Source: Acidimicrobiales bacterium (GTDB taxonomy: Bacteria > Actinomycetota > Acidimicrobiia > Acidimicrobiales > VFJN01). Taken from it: a stretch of 41,088 nucleotides of DNA. The DNA is taken from the NCBI GenBank assembly GCA_035316325.1, contig DATHJB010000160.1, positions 1 through 41,088 of the forward strand, in the 5' to 3' direction. Position 1 is the first letter of the stretch, and each line of letters opens with the position of its first letter. Below are positions 31,601-38,100 of the stretch, in pieces. A program made the position numbers and the translations under genes. The notes beneath the pieces are model-generated. The model was not told the origin of the DNA, searched no databases, and worked only from the letters and a program-made list of their open reading frames with translations.

Positions 31601-31995
31601 GCGGACGGGACGATCGTCGTGAAGCTGCTGCCGTCGACGCTGCCCTGGACGGTGAGCGTCTGCGACCGGCTTCCCCAGCTGCTCGGCAGCTTCAGCACCA
31701 CCTGGTCGACGGCGGTGCTGCTGCCCAGGTCGACCTGGGCCCACTGGGGGAACACGCCGTTGGTGCTCTCCCAGTAGGTGGACTGGTTGCCGTCGTTGAG
31801 GTTGGCGGCGACGTGCGGCGCTTTGGCGCTGCTGGCCGTCGCCGTCCGGCCGACGGCGAGGTTCGGACCGCCGGCTGCGGCGGCGGGGTGAGGGACGGCG
31901 GTAGCGGCGATCGCCACGGCGAGGACGACGGCCTTCGCCAGGATGGCGGCAAGTCGCCGGGGACGGACTGGGTGGGGCGGGCTCGATCTGGACAT
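28645..31995 (-). CDS. Secreted multidomain GH87-type alpha-1,3-glucanase (mycodextranase-like)
   Basis: A 1116-residue secreted protein: signal peptide (cut near 41), two F5/8-type C discoidin domains (about 45-180 and 190-330), two CARDB-like domains (about 331-440 and 442-555), a CBM35-like domain opening YDMYEAEAG (about 562-705), and a C-terminal right-handed beta-helix (about 727-1116). D878 (in FADALNMTNG), D901 and D902 (in SGDDSFALF) have the same spacing, +23 and +24, as the catalytic Asp triad I recall for GH87 AglFH1 (D1045, D1068, D1069). It should degrade fungal or dental-type alpha-1,3-glucan outside the cell. GC is visibly lower than in neighbouring genes, hinting at acquisition. 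Confidence 0.85.
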   Translation of the reverse strand: MSRSSPPHPVRPRRLAAILAKAVVLAVAIAATAVPHPAAAAGGPNLAVGRTATASSAKAPHVAANLNDGNQSTYWESTNGVFPQWAQVDLGSSTAVDQVVLKLPSSWGSRSQTLTVQGSVDGSSFTTIVPSAGRAFNPASNNAVTIDFVATTTRFVRVNITANTGWPAGQLSELEVYGVVGGPGGGGGTNLAVGKPITGSSFVHVFVAANANDNNLATYWEGAPGAYPSTLTVDLGANAALSSIVLKLNPDPAWGPRTQTLQVLGRDQGSSSFTTIAASAGYAFSPATGNTVTIPVTATAAAVRLQFTANTGASNGQVAELQVIGTPAPNPDLTVTNTSWSPGSPVETDAVTLSATVRNAGDRPAAATTVDLFLGDTRVATVPVGGLAAGASTTVSANIGARTAGSYPVRAVVDPSGTVIEKNETNNAYTHPSPLVVAAVASSDLVASAVSWTPNNPSAGDAVTFSVAIRNQGTVASAGGSHGVTVTVRDASGAIVRTLTGAHTGTLAPGATAPPVSLGTWTAANGNHTATVELAADANELPVKRANNTSTHSLFVGRGANMPYDMYEAEAGVVGGGAGVVGPNRTVGDLAGEASGRRAVTLNSTGSFVQFTTNASTNTLVTRFSIPDAPGGGGTTATLNIYVNGQFLKPITLTSRYAWLYGAEASPNNSPGSGPARHIYDEANVMLGTTVPAGSTIRLQKDAANSSSYAIDFVSLEQVTAIPNPDPARYVVPTGFGHQDVQNALDRFRMDTTGQLLGVYLPAGEYQTSSKFQVYGKPVRLVGAGPWFTRFNAPAGQENSDIGFRAENTVNGSTFSGFAYFGNYTSRIDGPGKVFDFQNVANITIDNIWAEHQVCLYWGTNTDNMVIRNSRARNLFADALNMTNGSINNLVSNIESRASGDDSFALFAATDAGGGEQTGNVYENLTSILTWRAAGVAVYGGFNNVFRNIYIADTLVYSGITISSLDFGIPMLGFGASPPTRFENISIVRAGGHFWGAQTFPAIWMFSASKVFQGIRVSDVDIVDPTYSGIMFQTNYVGGQPQNPVTDSVFTDVSITGARRSGDQFDAKSGFGIWVNELPEPGQGPAVGSATFDNLQMSNNAQDIRNTTSTFDVVVN

Positions 31996-32012
31996 CGCAG
32001 ACGCCTTTCCGG

Positions 32013-32037
32013 GCCGGACTCGTCCGGCTGCCTATAA
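32013..32037 (-). promoter_or_regulatory. -10 element and 5'-leader hairpin of the glucanase gene
   Basis: On the minus strand TTATAG (32037-32032) is a plausible -10. Downstream, within the leader, GCCGGAC-GA-GTCCGGC (32028-32013) is a perfect 7-bp stem near the expected mRNA 5' end. A ribosome site GGAAAGG lies about seven bases before the ATG at 31995. A clear -35 was not found. Confidence 0.45.
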
Positions 32038-32100
32038 GGCAAAATTACGAATATCTGACCCTGTTGTGAACGGCTTACTGCAAAGTTTTTCCAAAAATCT

Positions 32101-32124
32101 GATCACTAGTTGCAGAGAGTGATC
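32101..32124. promoter_or_regulatory. Inverted repeat GATCACT-N10-AGTGATC, candidate operator
   Basis: A perfect 7-bp inverted repeat with a 10-base spacer in the AT-rich gap between the divergent glucanase and cupin genes. The two half-sites are 17 bp apart centre to centre, and the site lies about 65 bp upstream of the glucanase -10. It suits a dimeric regulator, for example of LacI or GntR type, sensing a sugar; this role is inferred. Confidence 0.45.
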
Positions 32125-32257
32125 GACAACTGCCTTCAGCCTCTTCCCGACCGCCGAGAGCGACCGCCCTCTGCCCCTACCTCTCGGAAACCGAGTGTTC
32201 CGGCGGGGTTTCCCGAGGGGTCGGGCGGGGTTCACCCGGGGTGGGCACCATCGGGAG

Positions 32258-33112
32258 GTGCGGAGCGGAACGGCGACGGAAGCGCTCGAGGTGCGGGCGT
32301 TCGAGCGGAGGTTCATGCGGACGGGGACGCCCGTCGTCCTGAGCGCGGTGTTCGACGTCGACGCCGCCCGGGCGGCGCTCGCACGGGCGCAGCTCCGGCC
32401 CGCGGCCGACCGGACGTTCCTCGACGAGCTCCACGTCGGGCCCGGTGCCTACGCCGCGCCACCCGGTCTCGTCGCGCCGCCGGCGTACGTCGAGACCGAC
32501 GACCCCTGGGAGTCGTACGTCCACGCCGGCGGGGCCGGCGACGTCGCGCACCTCCACTACGACGGCGACCAGCGCCACGTGCTGATGTGCCAGGTGTCGG
32601 GCCGCAAGCGCTACGTCGTGATCGACCCGGCCGAGTCGCGCAAGCTCGCCCCCGGCAACCAGCGACAGGCGCGCCGCACCAGCGCCCTGTTCCTCCAGAA
32701 CTTCAGCGCAACCGACCTGCAGGCGTTCCTGCGCTACGCCAACGCCTGGGACTGCGTCCTCGAGCCCGGCGAGGCGCTGCTGATCCCGGCCGCCAGCTGG
32801 CACTACGTCGAGTACGTCGACGACGCCCTGTCGGTGAGCTTCCGCTTCGGCCGCAACCGCTACCTGCGGGCGCTGGCCGAGGCGCTGCCGGAGCCGAGCG
32901 TGGAGCTGCAGGCGCTCGCCGCCCGCTGCCGCGACGAGGACGCCGTCGGCCCCCGCGAGCGGGCGGCGCTGGCCGAGCTGGCGGCCGCGGCCGACGACCG
33001 TCGGGACGCCCTGTGCGTCGAGCTGTGCCGGCGCCTGGGCCTGCCGGTGGCAGGTGCGCCGTACCACGTAGCCGACGTCATGCGCCGCCACCGCATCACC
33101 GCCGTCGCCTGA
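32258..33112 (+). CDS. JmjC/cupin-like Fe(II)- and 2-oxoglutarate-dependent oxygenase
   Basis: A 284-residue cupin_8/JmjC-type protein. The iron-binding triad is present: H100 and D102 in HLHYDGDQRH and H182 in PAASWHYVEYV. The opening FERRFMRTGTPVVLS matches the start of this family. Members hydroxylate proteins or small molecules; the substrate here is not evident. The GTG at 32258 is preferred because CACCAT (32246-32251) lies six bases before it, as at other leaderless starts in this window, and homology starts soon after; a start at 32195 would add 21 Arg/Gly-rich residues. It is divergent from the glucanase gene, with no obvious functional link. Confidence 0.82.
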   Translation: MRSGTATEALEVRAFERRFMRTGTPVVLSAVFDVDAARAALARAQLRPAADRTFLDELHVGPGAYAAPPGLVAPPAYVETDDPWESYVHAGGAGDVAHLHYDGDQRHVLMCQVSGRKRYVVIDPAESRKLAPGNQRQARRTSALFLQNFSATDLQAFLRYANAWDCVLEPGEALLIPAASWHYVEYVDDALSVSFRFGRNRYLRALAEALPEPSVELQALAARCRDEDAVGPRERAALAELAAAADDRRDALCVELCRRLGLPVAGAPYHVADVMRRHRITAVA

Positions 33113-33130
33113 CGGCCTGACGGCCTCTGA

Positions 33131-33156
33131 GCAGTCGCGCGCTTTCGCGCCGCTGC
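33131..33156 (+). terminator. Hairpin after the cupin gene
   Basis: GCAG (33131-33134) pairs with CTGC (33153-33156), and GCGCG (33137-33141) with CGCGC (33146-33150), around a CTTT loop. It lies 19 bases after the stop and 18 before the next gene. There is no T-tract. Confidence 0.5.
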
Positions 33157-33173
33157 GGGCGCATCGACCGGAT

Positions 33174-34424
33174 GTGACACGCATCTGGGAGTTCGGGAGC
33201 TCGCAGGCGCCCCAGTCGGCGCCGCCGGCCGCCCTGCCGCCCGGCCAGCTGCCGCCGGGCCAGCTGCCGTCGGGGCAACTGCCGGCCGGCCCGGACTGGG
33301 ACCCGGAGCTGGAGGCCGAGTTCGCGCCCGTCGAGCGCTACGTCACCCGTCCGGTGCGGCCGGCCACCCAGCTGATGGCCCGCATCGGGCTGTGGCTGGC
33401 GGTGGGCCTGGGGTGCCTGGGTGGGATCGCCGGGCTGGTGCGGAAGTCGCCCGAGGCCGCCGCCACCGACGCCATCGAGGAGGACGACGGCATCGGCGTG
33501 CCGGCGCCCGTGGCCGGCGTGGCGGAGGTGGTCGTCGAGGAGTGGCTGACCGCCACCGAGGAGGAGGCGTCGACGCTGACGCAGTACTTCGTCGAACCTC
33601 CGGAGCTGGAGCGGGTCGACACCGAGCCCATCCGGGTGCTGCGGGCGCGGACCGTCGCCGGCGAGCGCCTGGAGGCCGACGGCTACTGGACGGTGACCGT
33701 CGCCGCCGACCTGGTGGAGATCGGCAGCGGCAACGAGGAGCTGCCCCCGACCACCTGGTACGTGGAGGTCGGCATCGTCGGCAGCGTGTCGAAGGGCCTC
33801 AAGGCCATCACCACGCCGGCGGTCGTGCCGGCGCCCCAGGGCATCCCCGACGGCTGGCGCACTGCGGCGCCCAACACCGAGGCGCCCGAGAACGACGACC
33901 GCGTCGCCGCCACCGTCGAGGGCTTCCTCAACGCCCTGCTCGCCGGCAAGGGCGACCCCGGCCGCTACCTGGCCCCCCGGGTGGAGATGCAGGCCGCCGA
34001 CCCGGCGCCGTTCACGGAGCTGGTCCTGACGGAGCTGGCGGTGGTCGAGCTCGACAACGGCGACATCCGCATCTGGGCGCTGGCCCGGGTGACGACGCCG
34101 GGCGACTCGACCCACACGGTGGGCTACGAGCTCGAGGCGACGCAGCGGATCGACCGCTGGGAGATCCTCTCGGTCTGGGGCGCCCCGGCCGTGGACCCGA
34201 TCCCCGAGGAGCAGCAGGGCGAGCCCCAGGGCCTGCCGCCCGCCGTCGACGGGTCGACCGACACGTCGACGGACTCCACCGACGACACGTCCACCGACGG
34301 CACCGGCACCGACGACACCACCGACACGACGCTCGCCCCCGAGAGCGACCCGCTGGAGGACTACCCGGACGAGGGCGACGGCACGGAAGGGGTCACGACG
34401 ACCCTGACCGTGCCAGGTGAATGA
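33174..34424 (+). CDS. TcpC-like conjugal transfer / type IV secretion protein
   Basis: A 416-residue protein with a cytoplasmic Pro/Gln-rich N-terminus, one membrane helix (about 67-90: LMARIGLWLAVGLGCLGGIA) and two extracytoplasmic NTF2-like halves (about 115-215 and 235-340), the layout of TcpC/Orf13 proteins of Gram-positive conjugation systems, which resemble VirB8. The second half contains the typical VEGFLNALLAGKGDPGRYLAP. The C-terminus is a Thr/Asp-rich tail. The N-terminal GQLP repeats come from a 15-bp tandem repeat (33234-33287). It is the first gene of a five-gene T4SS-like run. GTG 33174 is the only reasonable start. Confidence 0.82.
   Translation: MTRIWEFGSSQAPQSAPPAALPPGQLPPGQLPSGQLPAGPDWDPELEAEFAPVERYVTRPVRPATQLMARIGLWLAVGLGCLGGIAGLVRKSPEAAATDAIEEDDGIGVPAPVAGVAEVVVEEWLTATEEEASTLTQYFVEPPELERVDTEPIRVLRARTVAGERLEADGYWTVTVAADLVEIGSGNEELPPTTWYVEVGIVGSVSKGLKAITTPAVVPAPQGIPDGWRTAAPNTEAPENDDRVAATVEGFLNALLAGKGDPGRYLAPRVEMQAADPAPFTELVLTELAVVELDNGDIRIWALARVTTPGDSTHTVGYELEATQRIDRWEILSVWGAPAVDPIPEEQQGEPQGLPPAVDGSTDTSTDSTDDTSTDGTGTDDTTDTTLAPESDPLEDYPDEGDGTEGVTTTLTVPGE
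33234..33287 (+). repeat. 15-bp tandem repeat in the tcpC-like gene
   Basis: About 3.6 copies of CTGCCGCCGGGCCAG start at 33234, 33249, 33264 and 33279, encoding repeated LPPGQ units in the cytoplasmic N-terminus. Copies differ only at a few bases. The copy number may vary between strains. Confidence 0.8.
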
Positions 34425-34440
34425 CGCCCGAATTGTGACG

Positions 34441-34469
34441 GCCGGGCGCGCTTTTCCGCAGCACCCGGC
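34441..34469 (+). other. Hairpin in the gap between the TcpC-like and small membrane protein genes
   Basis: GCCGGG (34441-34446) pairs with CCCGGC (34464-34469), 38 bases before the next ATG and upstream of its strong ribosome site. It could adjust relative expression within the operon. No promoter was recognised in this 83-base gap. Confidence 0.35.
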
Positions 34470-34507
34470 GCATCGCAGCAACAGGAGAACAGGAAAGGAA
34501 GAGCCCG

Positions 34508-34747
34508 ATGTTCGACATCTTCGATGGCGCCATTGCCGACGCGAAGTCGCTGCTCACCGCAGCGGTGGCCGTCATGGCGATCTGGTTCGTCATCTGGACC
34601 TGGGTGCGCACCCGCTCGGTCGTACCCACCGTAGGTGCCGTGCTGCTCGGCGCGATCGTCAGCTTCGGCATCGCGCAGATGGACACGCTCCAGGACGCGG
34701 TGAACGAGGACGTGACCGAGTACCGCGAAGGCGGCCGCGGCGGCTGA
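34508..34747 (+). CDS. Small two-helix membrane protein of the T4SS-like cluster
   Basis: A 79-residue protein with two hydrophobic segments (about 15-33: LLTAAVAVMAIWFVIWTWV; about 39-56: VPTVGAVLLGAIVSFGIA) joined by a basic turn (RTRS), and a charged C-terminus. Size, layout and position suit a VirB2/pilin-like or TcpB-like component of a conjugation channel, but no sequence signature proves this. The strong ribosome site AGGAAAGGA lies nine bases before the ATG. The stop is three bases before the TcpE-like gene. Confidence 0.72.
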   Translation: MFDIFDGAIADAKSLLTAAVAVMAIWFVIWTWVRTRSVVPTVGAVLLGAIVSFGIAQMDTLQDAVNEDVTEYREGGRGG

Positions 34748-34750
34748 GCC

Positions 34751-35176
34751 ATGTCCGACGCCGACGAGCTCGACGACGAGCAGATCATGTGCGCCACGTA
34801 CACCCACGCGCGGCGCCACCCGATGGTGCTGGGCCACATCGGCGGCTGGACGCCCCCCTTCCAGCTGTCGCTGCCCCAGCTGGCCGTCGTCGTCGTCACG
34901 ATCATCGTCGAGGCGTACACCTACAAGTGGTGGGGCCCCTTCCTCCCGCGGCTCTTCGGCGTCGTGGCGATGGTGCTCGTCCCCGTCGGGCTGGCCTGGG
35001 CGGTCCGCAGCGCCCGGTTCGAGGGCCGCAGCCTGCCCCGGGCGGCCCTCGCCTACCTGTCGATGCTGTGGATGCCCCGTGAGGGCCACGTCGGCGGCCG
35101 CCCCTACCGTGACGCCCGTGCCGCCACGCCCTGGCTGACGCCCGTCTACCTCGAGCGCGGCGAGGACGGGCCGTGA
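34751..35176 (+). CDS. TcpE-like conjugal transfer membrane protein
   Basis: A 141-residue protein of TcpE type: a soluble N-terminus with a short HARRHPMVLGHIGGWTPPFQ stretch, two adjacent membrane helices (about 44-58 and 62-80), and a basic cytoplasmic C-terminus (RSLPRAALAYLSMLWMP). TcpE is a small membrane part of Gram-positive conjugation channels, placed next to the VirB4-type ATPase, as here. Its TGA overlaps the GTG of that ATPase gene (35173), indicating translational coupling. Confidence 0.78.
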   Translation: MSDADELDDEQIMCATYTHARRHPMVLGHIGGWTPPFQLSLPQLAVVVVTIIVEAYTYKWWGPFLPRLFGVVAMVLVPVGLAWAVRSARFEGRSLPRAALAYLSMLWMPREGHVGGRPYRDARAATPWLTPVYLERGEDGP

Positions 35177-38100
35177 AGGCACCGGCCCGGGCGATCGTCG
35201 GCAACCTGATCTGGTCGACCGACGGCGGCGTGTGGGCCGTGTGGGACGCCCAACCGTTCCCGCACGCCCACATCGCCTCGGCCGACAAGCTGGCGATCCA
35301 CTCGCAGATCCGCGGCCTGCTCATGAGCCTGCCGCCGGACTCGATGCTGCTGTCGATCTGCGAGCTGCTCCACCCGATGGACGTGGTCGAGCGGATGATC
35401 GACGGCGTCCCCATCGAGCGCCAGCCGGCGTGGGCCGTCGTGTGCGACGCCACCGCCGACTGGCTCGAGCAGGTGCCGCTGCACAACCGCCGCTACTACG
35501 TGGCCGCGGCGCTGCCCACGGCCAAGCGGGCGTGGCACGAGGTGCTGACCGACGCGGTGTCCGACGTCAGCTCCAAGTTCGGCATCGGCCCCACGCCGAT
35601 CCCGGAGCTGGAGATCGAGCTCCGCCAGCGCCAGGCCCACGAGATGGAGGTGCGCCTCGGCACCCACGTGCCGCTGCGGCGCGCCAGCGCCGGCGAGATC
35701 TGCTGGCTGTACGCCCGGGCGATGCGGCGGGAGGCCGACGAGCCGGCGTTCGACGAGGGCTGGGAGCCGCCGGAGGACCCCCGCGGCAGCGCCCGGCGTG
35801 ACGAGATGGACGACCAGCGGCGGCGCCCCCGCGGCGTGCTCGCCCAGCTCACCGACGCCGTGGTGAAGGAGGGCGGCTACTCGGACGACGAGGACCGGCC
35901 CCGCCACCGCCGCTACGTCCGCATCGACTCCGGCGGCTTCACCAGCTACCAGACCGTGATGGCGATGTCCGACATGCCGCACTACTTCTCGTTCCCGGGG
36001 GGCGGCGGCGAGTGGCTGTTCCATGCCGACCGGGTGGGGTTCCCGGTCGACTGGTGCGTGCGCATCCGGTCGGTCCGCAACGCCGACGCCCAGATCAAGG
36101 TGCGCCGCAAGCACCGCGACCTCATCGGCCAGGTCGACGAGTACGACGGCGACCTCACCGGCGCGCCCCCGCAGCTGGCGTCGGCCATCCAGGCGATCGA
36201 CGAGCAGCGCGCCCAGCTCGGCGCCAACCCCGCCGAGCCCGAGCTGCAGGTCACCGTGCTGATGTCGGTGGCGGCGTCGAGCCTGGTGGAGCTGGAGCAC
36301 CGGGCGGCCGCCATCATCGGGCGGTTCGAGCCCCAGGAGTACGGCCTGGCCCGGCCCACCGCGGGGCAGGCGCAGCTGGTGCGGTCGATGCTGCCGGGCA
36401 CCTCGACCGCCATGGTCTGCCGGGACTACACGCAGTTCATGCTGACCAGCGACCTGGCCGCGGGCAGCCCGTTCTGCGGCCCCGAGGTCGGCGACCCGCA
36501 GGGCCTGCTGCTGGGTGTGTCGCTCGACGGCGGCAACAACTCGCCGGTGCTGTTCGACCCCGCCTTCGGGCCCAAGGCCAACGCCAGCCCGTCGCTGGCC
36601 GCGGTCGGGCGGCTGGGGTCGGGCAAGTCGTTCTTCCTCAAGCGCCTGTGCTGGGACACCGTGGCCCGGGGCGGGCAGGTGGTCACGATCGACCGCACGC
36701 CCAGCGGCGAGTACGTCCGCTTCGCCGAGTCGATGCCGGGGCGGGTGCAGGTCGTGCGGCTGGAGGCAGGCGCCGACGTCCACCTCGACCCGATGCGGAG
36801 CTTCCACGGCGACGAGCGGGTGACGGTCACGCTGGGCTTCCTGTCGTTGCTGTCGGGCAGCTCGGCCCACAGCGAGGAGGGCGCGGCGCTGGCCGAGGCC
36901 GTCGACTCCGTGGCGGAGCGGCAGGACTCGTGCCTGGCGGACGTGGTCGACGAGCTGGAGCGGATGGGCGCCGACGTGAAGGAGCCCGACCCGGCGGCCC
37001 GCAGCCTGGCCCGGCGCCTGGCCCACTACCGGCGCTCGGCGACCGGCCAGCTGGCGTTCGGGCGGGGGCGGCCGATCTCGCTCGACGCCGACTTCGTGAT
37101 CTTCTGGGCGCCGAACCTGGCGCTGGCCGACCGCGAGACTCTGTCGACCGAGCAGGGCATGCGGATGATGCTGCCCGAGCAGGTGCTGGGTCAGGCGCTG
37201 CTGTACCTGGTGGCGGCCGTCGGGCGGCGGGTGGTGTTCAGCGACCCGACCCGGTTCGCCGCGGCGCTCTACGACGAGGCGTGGGCGCTGCTGGCGTCGC
37301 CGCACGGGCAGAAGCTGCTGATCGAGGGCGTGCGCGACGGCCGCAAGCACAACGGAGCCATCTGGCTGGCCAGCCAGCACCCGAACGACTTCGCCATCAA
37401 CGAGCTGGAGGACCTGCTGGGGTCCCGGTTCGTGTTCCGCCAGGCCCGGCGGGCGATCCCGGCGGCGCTGCGGTTCCTGGGGACGCCCGACAGCGGCGAC
37501 GCCGCCGCGACGCTCGAAGCCGGGCTCGACACCGGGCAGTGCCTGTACCGGGACGTGCGCGACCGGGTCGGGTTGATCCAGGTGCTGCCGCCGGTCCTGC
37601 AGGACATCGAGGAGGCGATGAACACCACGCCGAAGGGCAGCCACGGCTTGCCCGACGAGGACGGCGACGTGTTCGACGAGACCGACCTCGGCGCCATCCA
37701 CCACTCCCCGGACGAGGGCGCGGAGCGCTGGGGCCTGCCCTACGAGCCCGACGACGACGACGAGTCCGAGGATCTCGACGCCCTACCCCTCCAGCTCGGC
37801 GTTCCCGCCGAACGCCTGAGCCTCCCGGCGCCGCCGCCCCTCGTCGTCGTGCCGGAGCCCGACCCCGCCACGGCACCGCCACCGGTCGTCGCACCGGCAC
37901 CGGCACCGGAGCCGGAGCCGGAGGTGGCACAAGAGGTCGCATCGGCGCAGGTGACACCGCCGACACCTGCGCCGATGCCGCCGGACGACGACCCCGGCGA
38001 GCCCGAGGTGACCGACGACCCCGCGGCCGCGAGGGCGCGGGCGAGGAGCCGGCGGCGGTCGCCGCTGGCGCAGGCGCTGGCCGAGGAGTCGGGGTCGTGA
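35173..38100 (+). CDS. VirB4/TraC-type secretion ATPase (TcpF-like)
   Basis: A 975-residue cytoplasmic ATPase. The N-terminal part (to about 460) matches the VirB4 N-domain in layout, with no membrane helices. Walker A is GRLGSGKS (residues 479-486), Walker B is in AAALYDEAWALL (about 696-707), and IWLASQHPNDFAI is the conserved Gln-containing strand that follows. The last about 140 residues form an acidic, Pro/Glu/Ala-rich tail ending in a basic patch. VirB4 proteins energise type IV secretion and conjugation in every known system. GTG overlaps the previous stop, and the TGA overlaps the next GTG, so the channel genes are made together. Confidence 0.9.
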   Translation: MKAPARAIVGNLIWSTDGGVWAVWDAQPFPHAHIASADKLAIHSQIRGLLMSLPPDSMLLSICELLHPMDVVERMIDGVPIERQPAWAVVCDATADWLEQVPLHNRRYYVAAALPTAKRAWHEVLTDAVSDVSSKFGIGPTPIPELEIELRQRQAHEMEVRLGTHVPLRRASAGEICWLYARAMRREADEPAFDEGWEPPEDPRGSARRDEMDDQRRRPRGVLAQLTDAVVKEGGYSDDEDRPRHRRYVRIDSGGFTSYQTVMAMSDMPHYFSFPGGGGEWLFHADRVGFPVDWCVRIRSVRNADAQIKVRRKHRDLIGQVDEYDGDLTGAPPQLASAIQAIDEQRAQLGANPAEPELQVTVLMSVAASSLVELEHRAAAIIGRFEPQEYGLARPTAGQAQLVRSMLPGTSTAMVCRDYTQFMLTSDLAAGSPFCGPEVGDPQGLLLGVSLDGGNNSPVLFDPAFGPKANASPSLAAVGRLGSGKSFFLKRLCWDTVARGGQVVTIDRTPSGEYVRFAESMPGRVQVVRLEAGADVHLDPMRSFHGDERVTVTLGFLSLLSGSSAHSEEGAALAEAVDSVAERQDSCLADVVDELERMGADVKEPDPAARSLARRLAHYRRSATGQLAFGRGRPISLDADFVIFWAPNLALADRETLSTEQGMRMMLPEQVLGQALLYLVAAVGRRVVFSDPTRFAAALYDEAWALLASPHGQKLLIEGVRDGRKHNGAIWLASQHPNDFAINELEDLLGSRFVFRQARRAIPAALRFLGTPDSGDAAATLEAGLDTGQCLYRDVRDRVGLIQVLPPVLQDIEEAMNTTPKGSHGLPDEDGDVFDETDLGAIHHSPDEGAERWGLPYEPDDDDESEDLDALPLQLGVPAERLSLPAPPPLVVVPEPDPATAPPPVVAPAPAPEPEPEVAQEVASAQVTPPTPAPMPPDDDPGEPEVTDDPAAARARARSRRRSPLAQALAEESGS

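Noticed and set aside
33234..33287. Short regular repeats as a possible CRISPR array
   Set aside because: The 15-bp units are contiguous, in frame and encode LPPGQ; there are no spacers and no cas genes.
35146..37704. An 852-codon minus-strand frame opposite the VirB4 gene
   Set aside because: No motif and skewed His/Gln/Arg/Gly content; the plus-strand VirB4 with Walker motifs explains the region.
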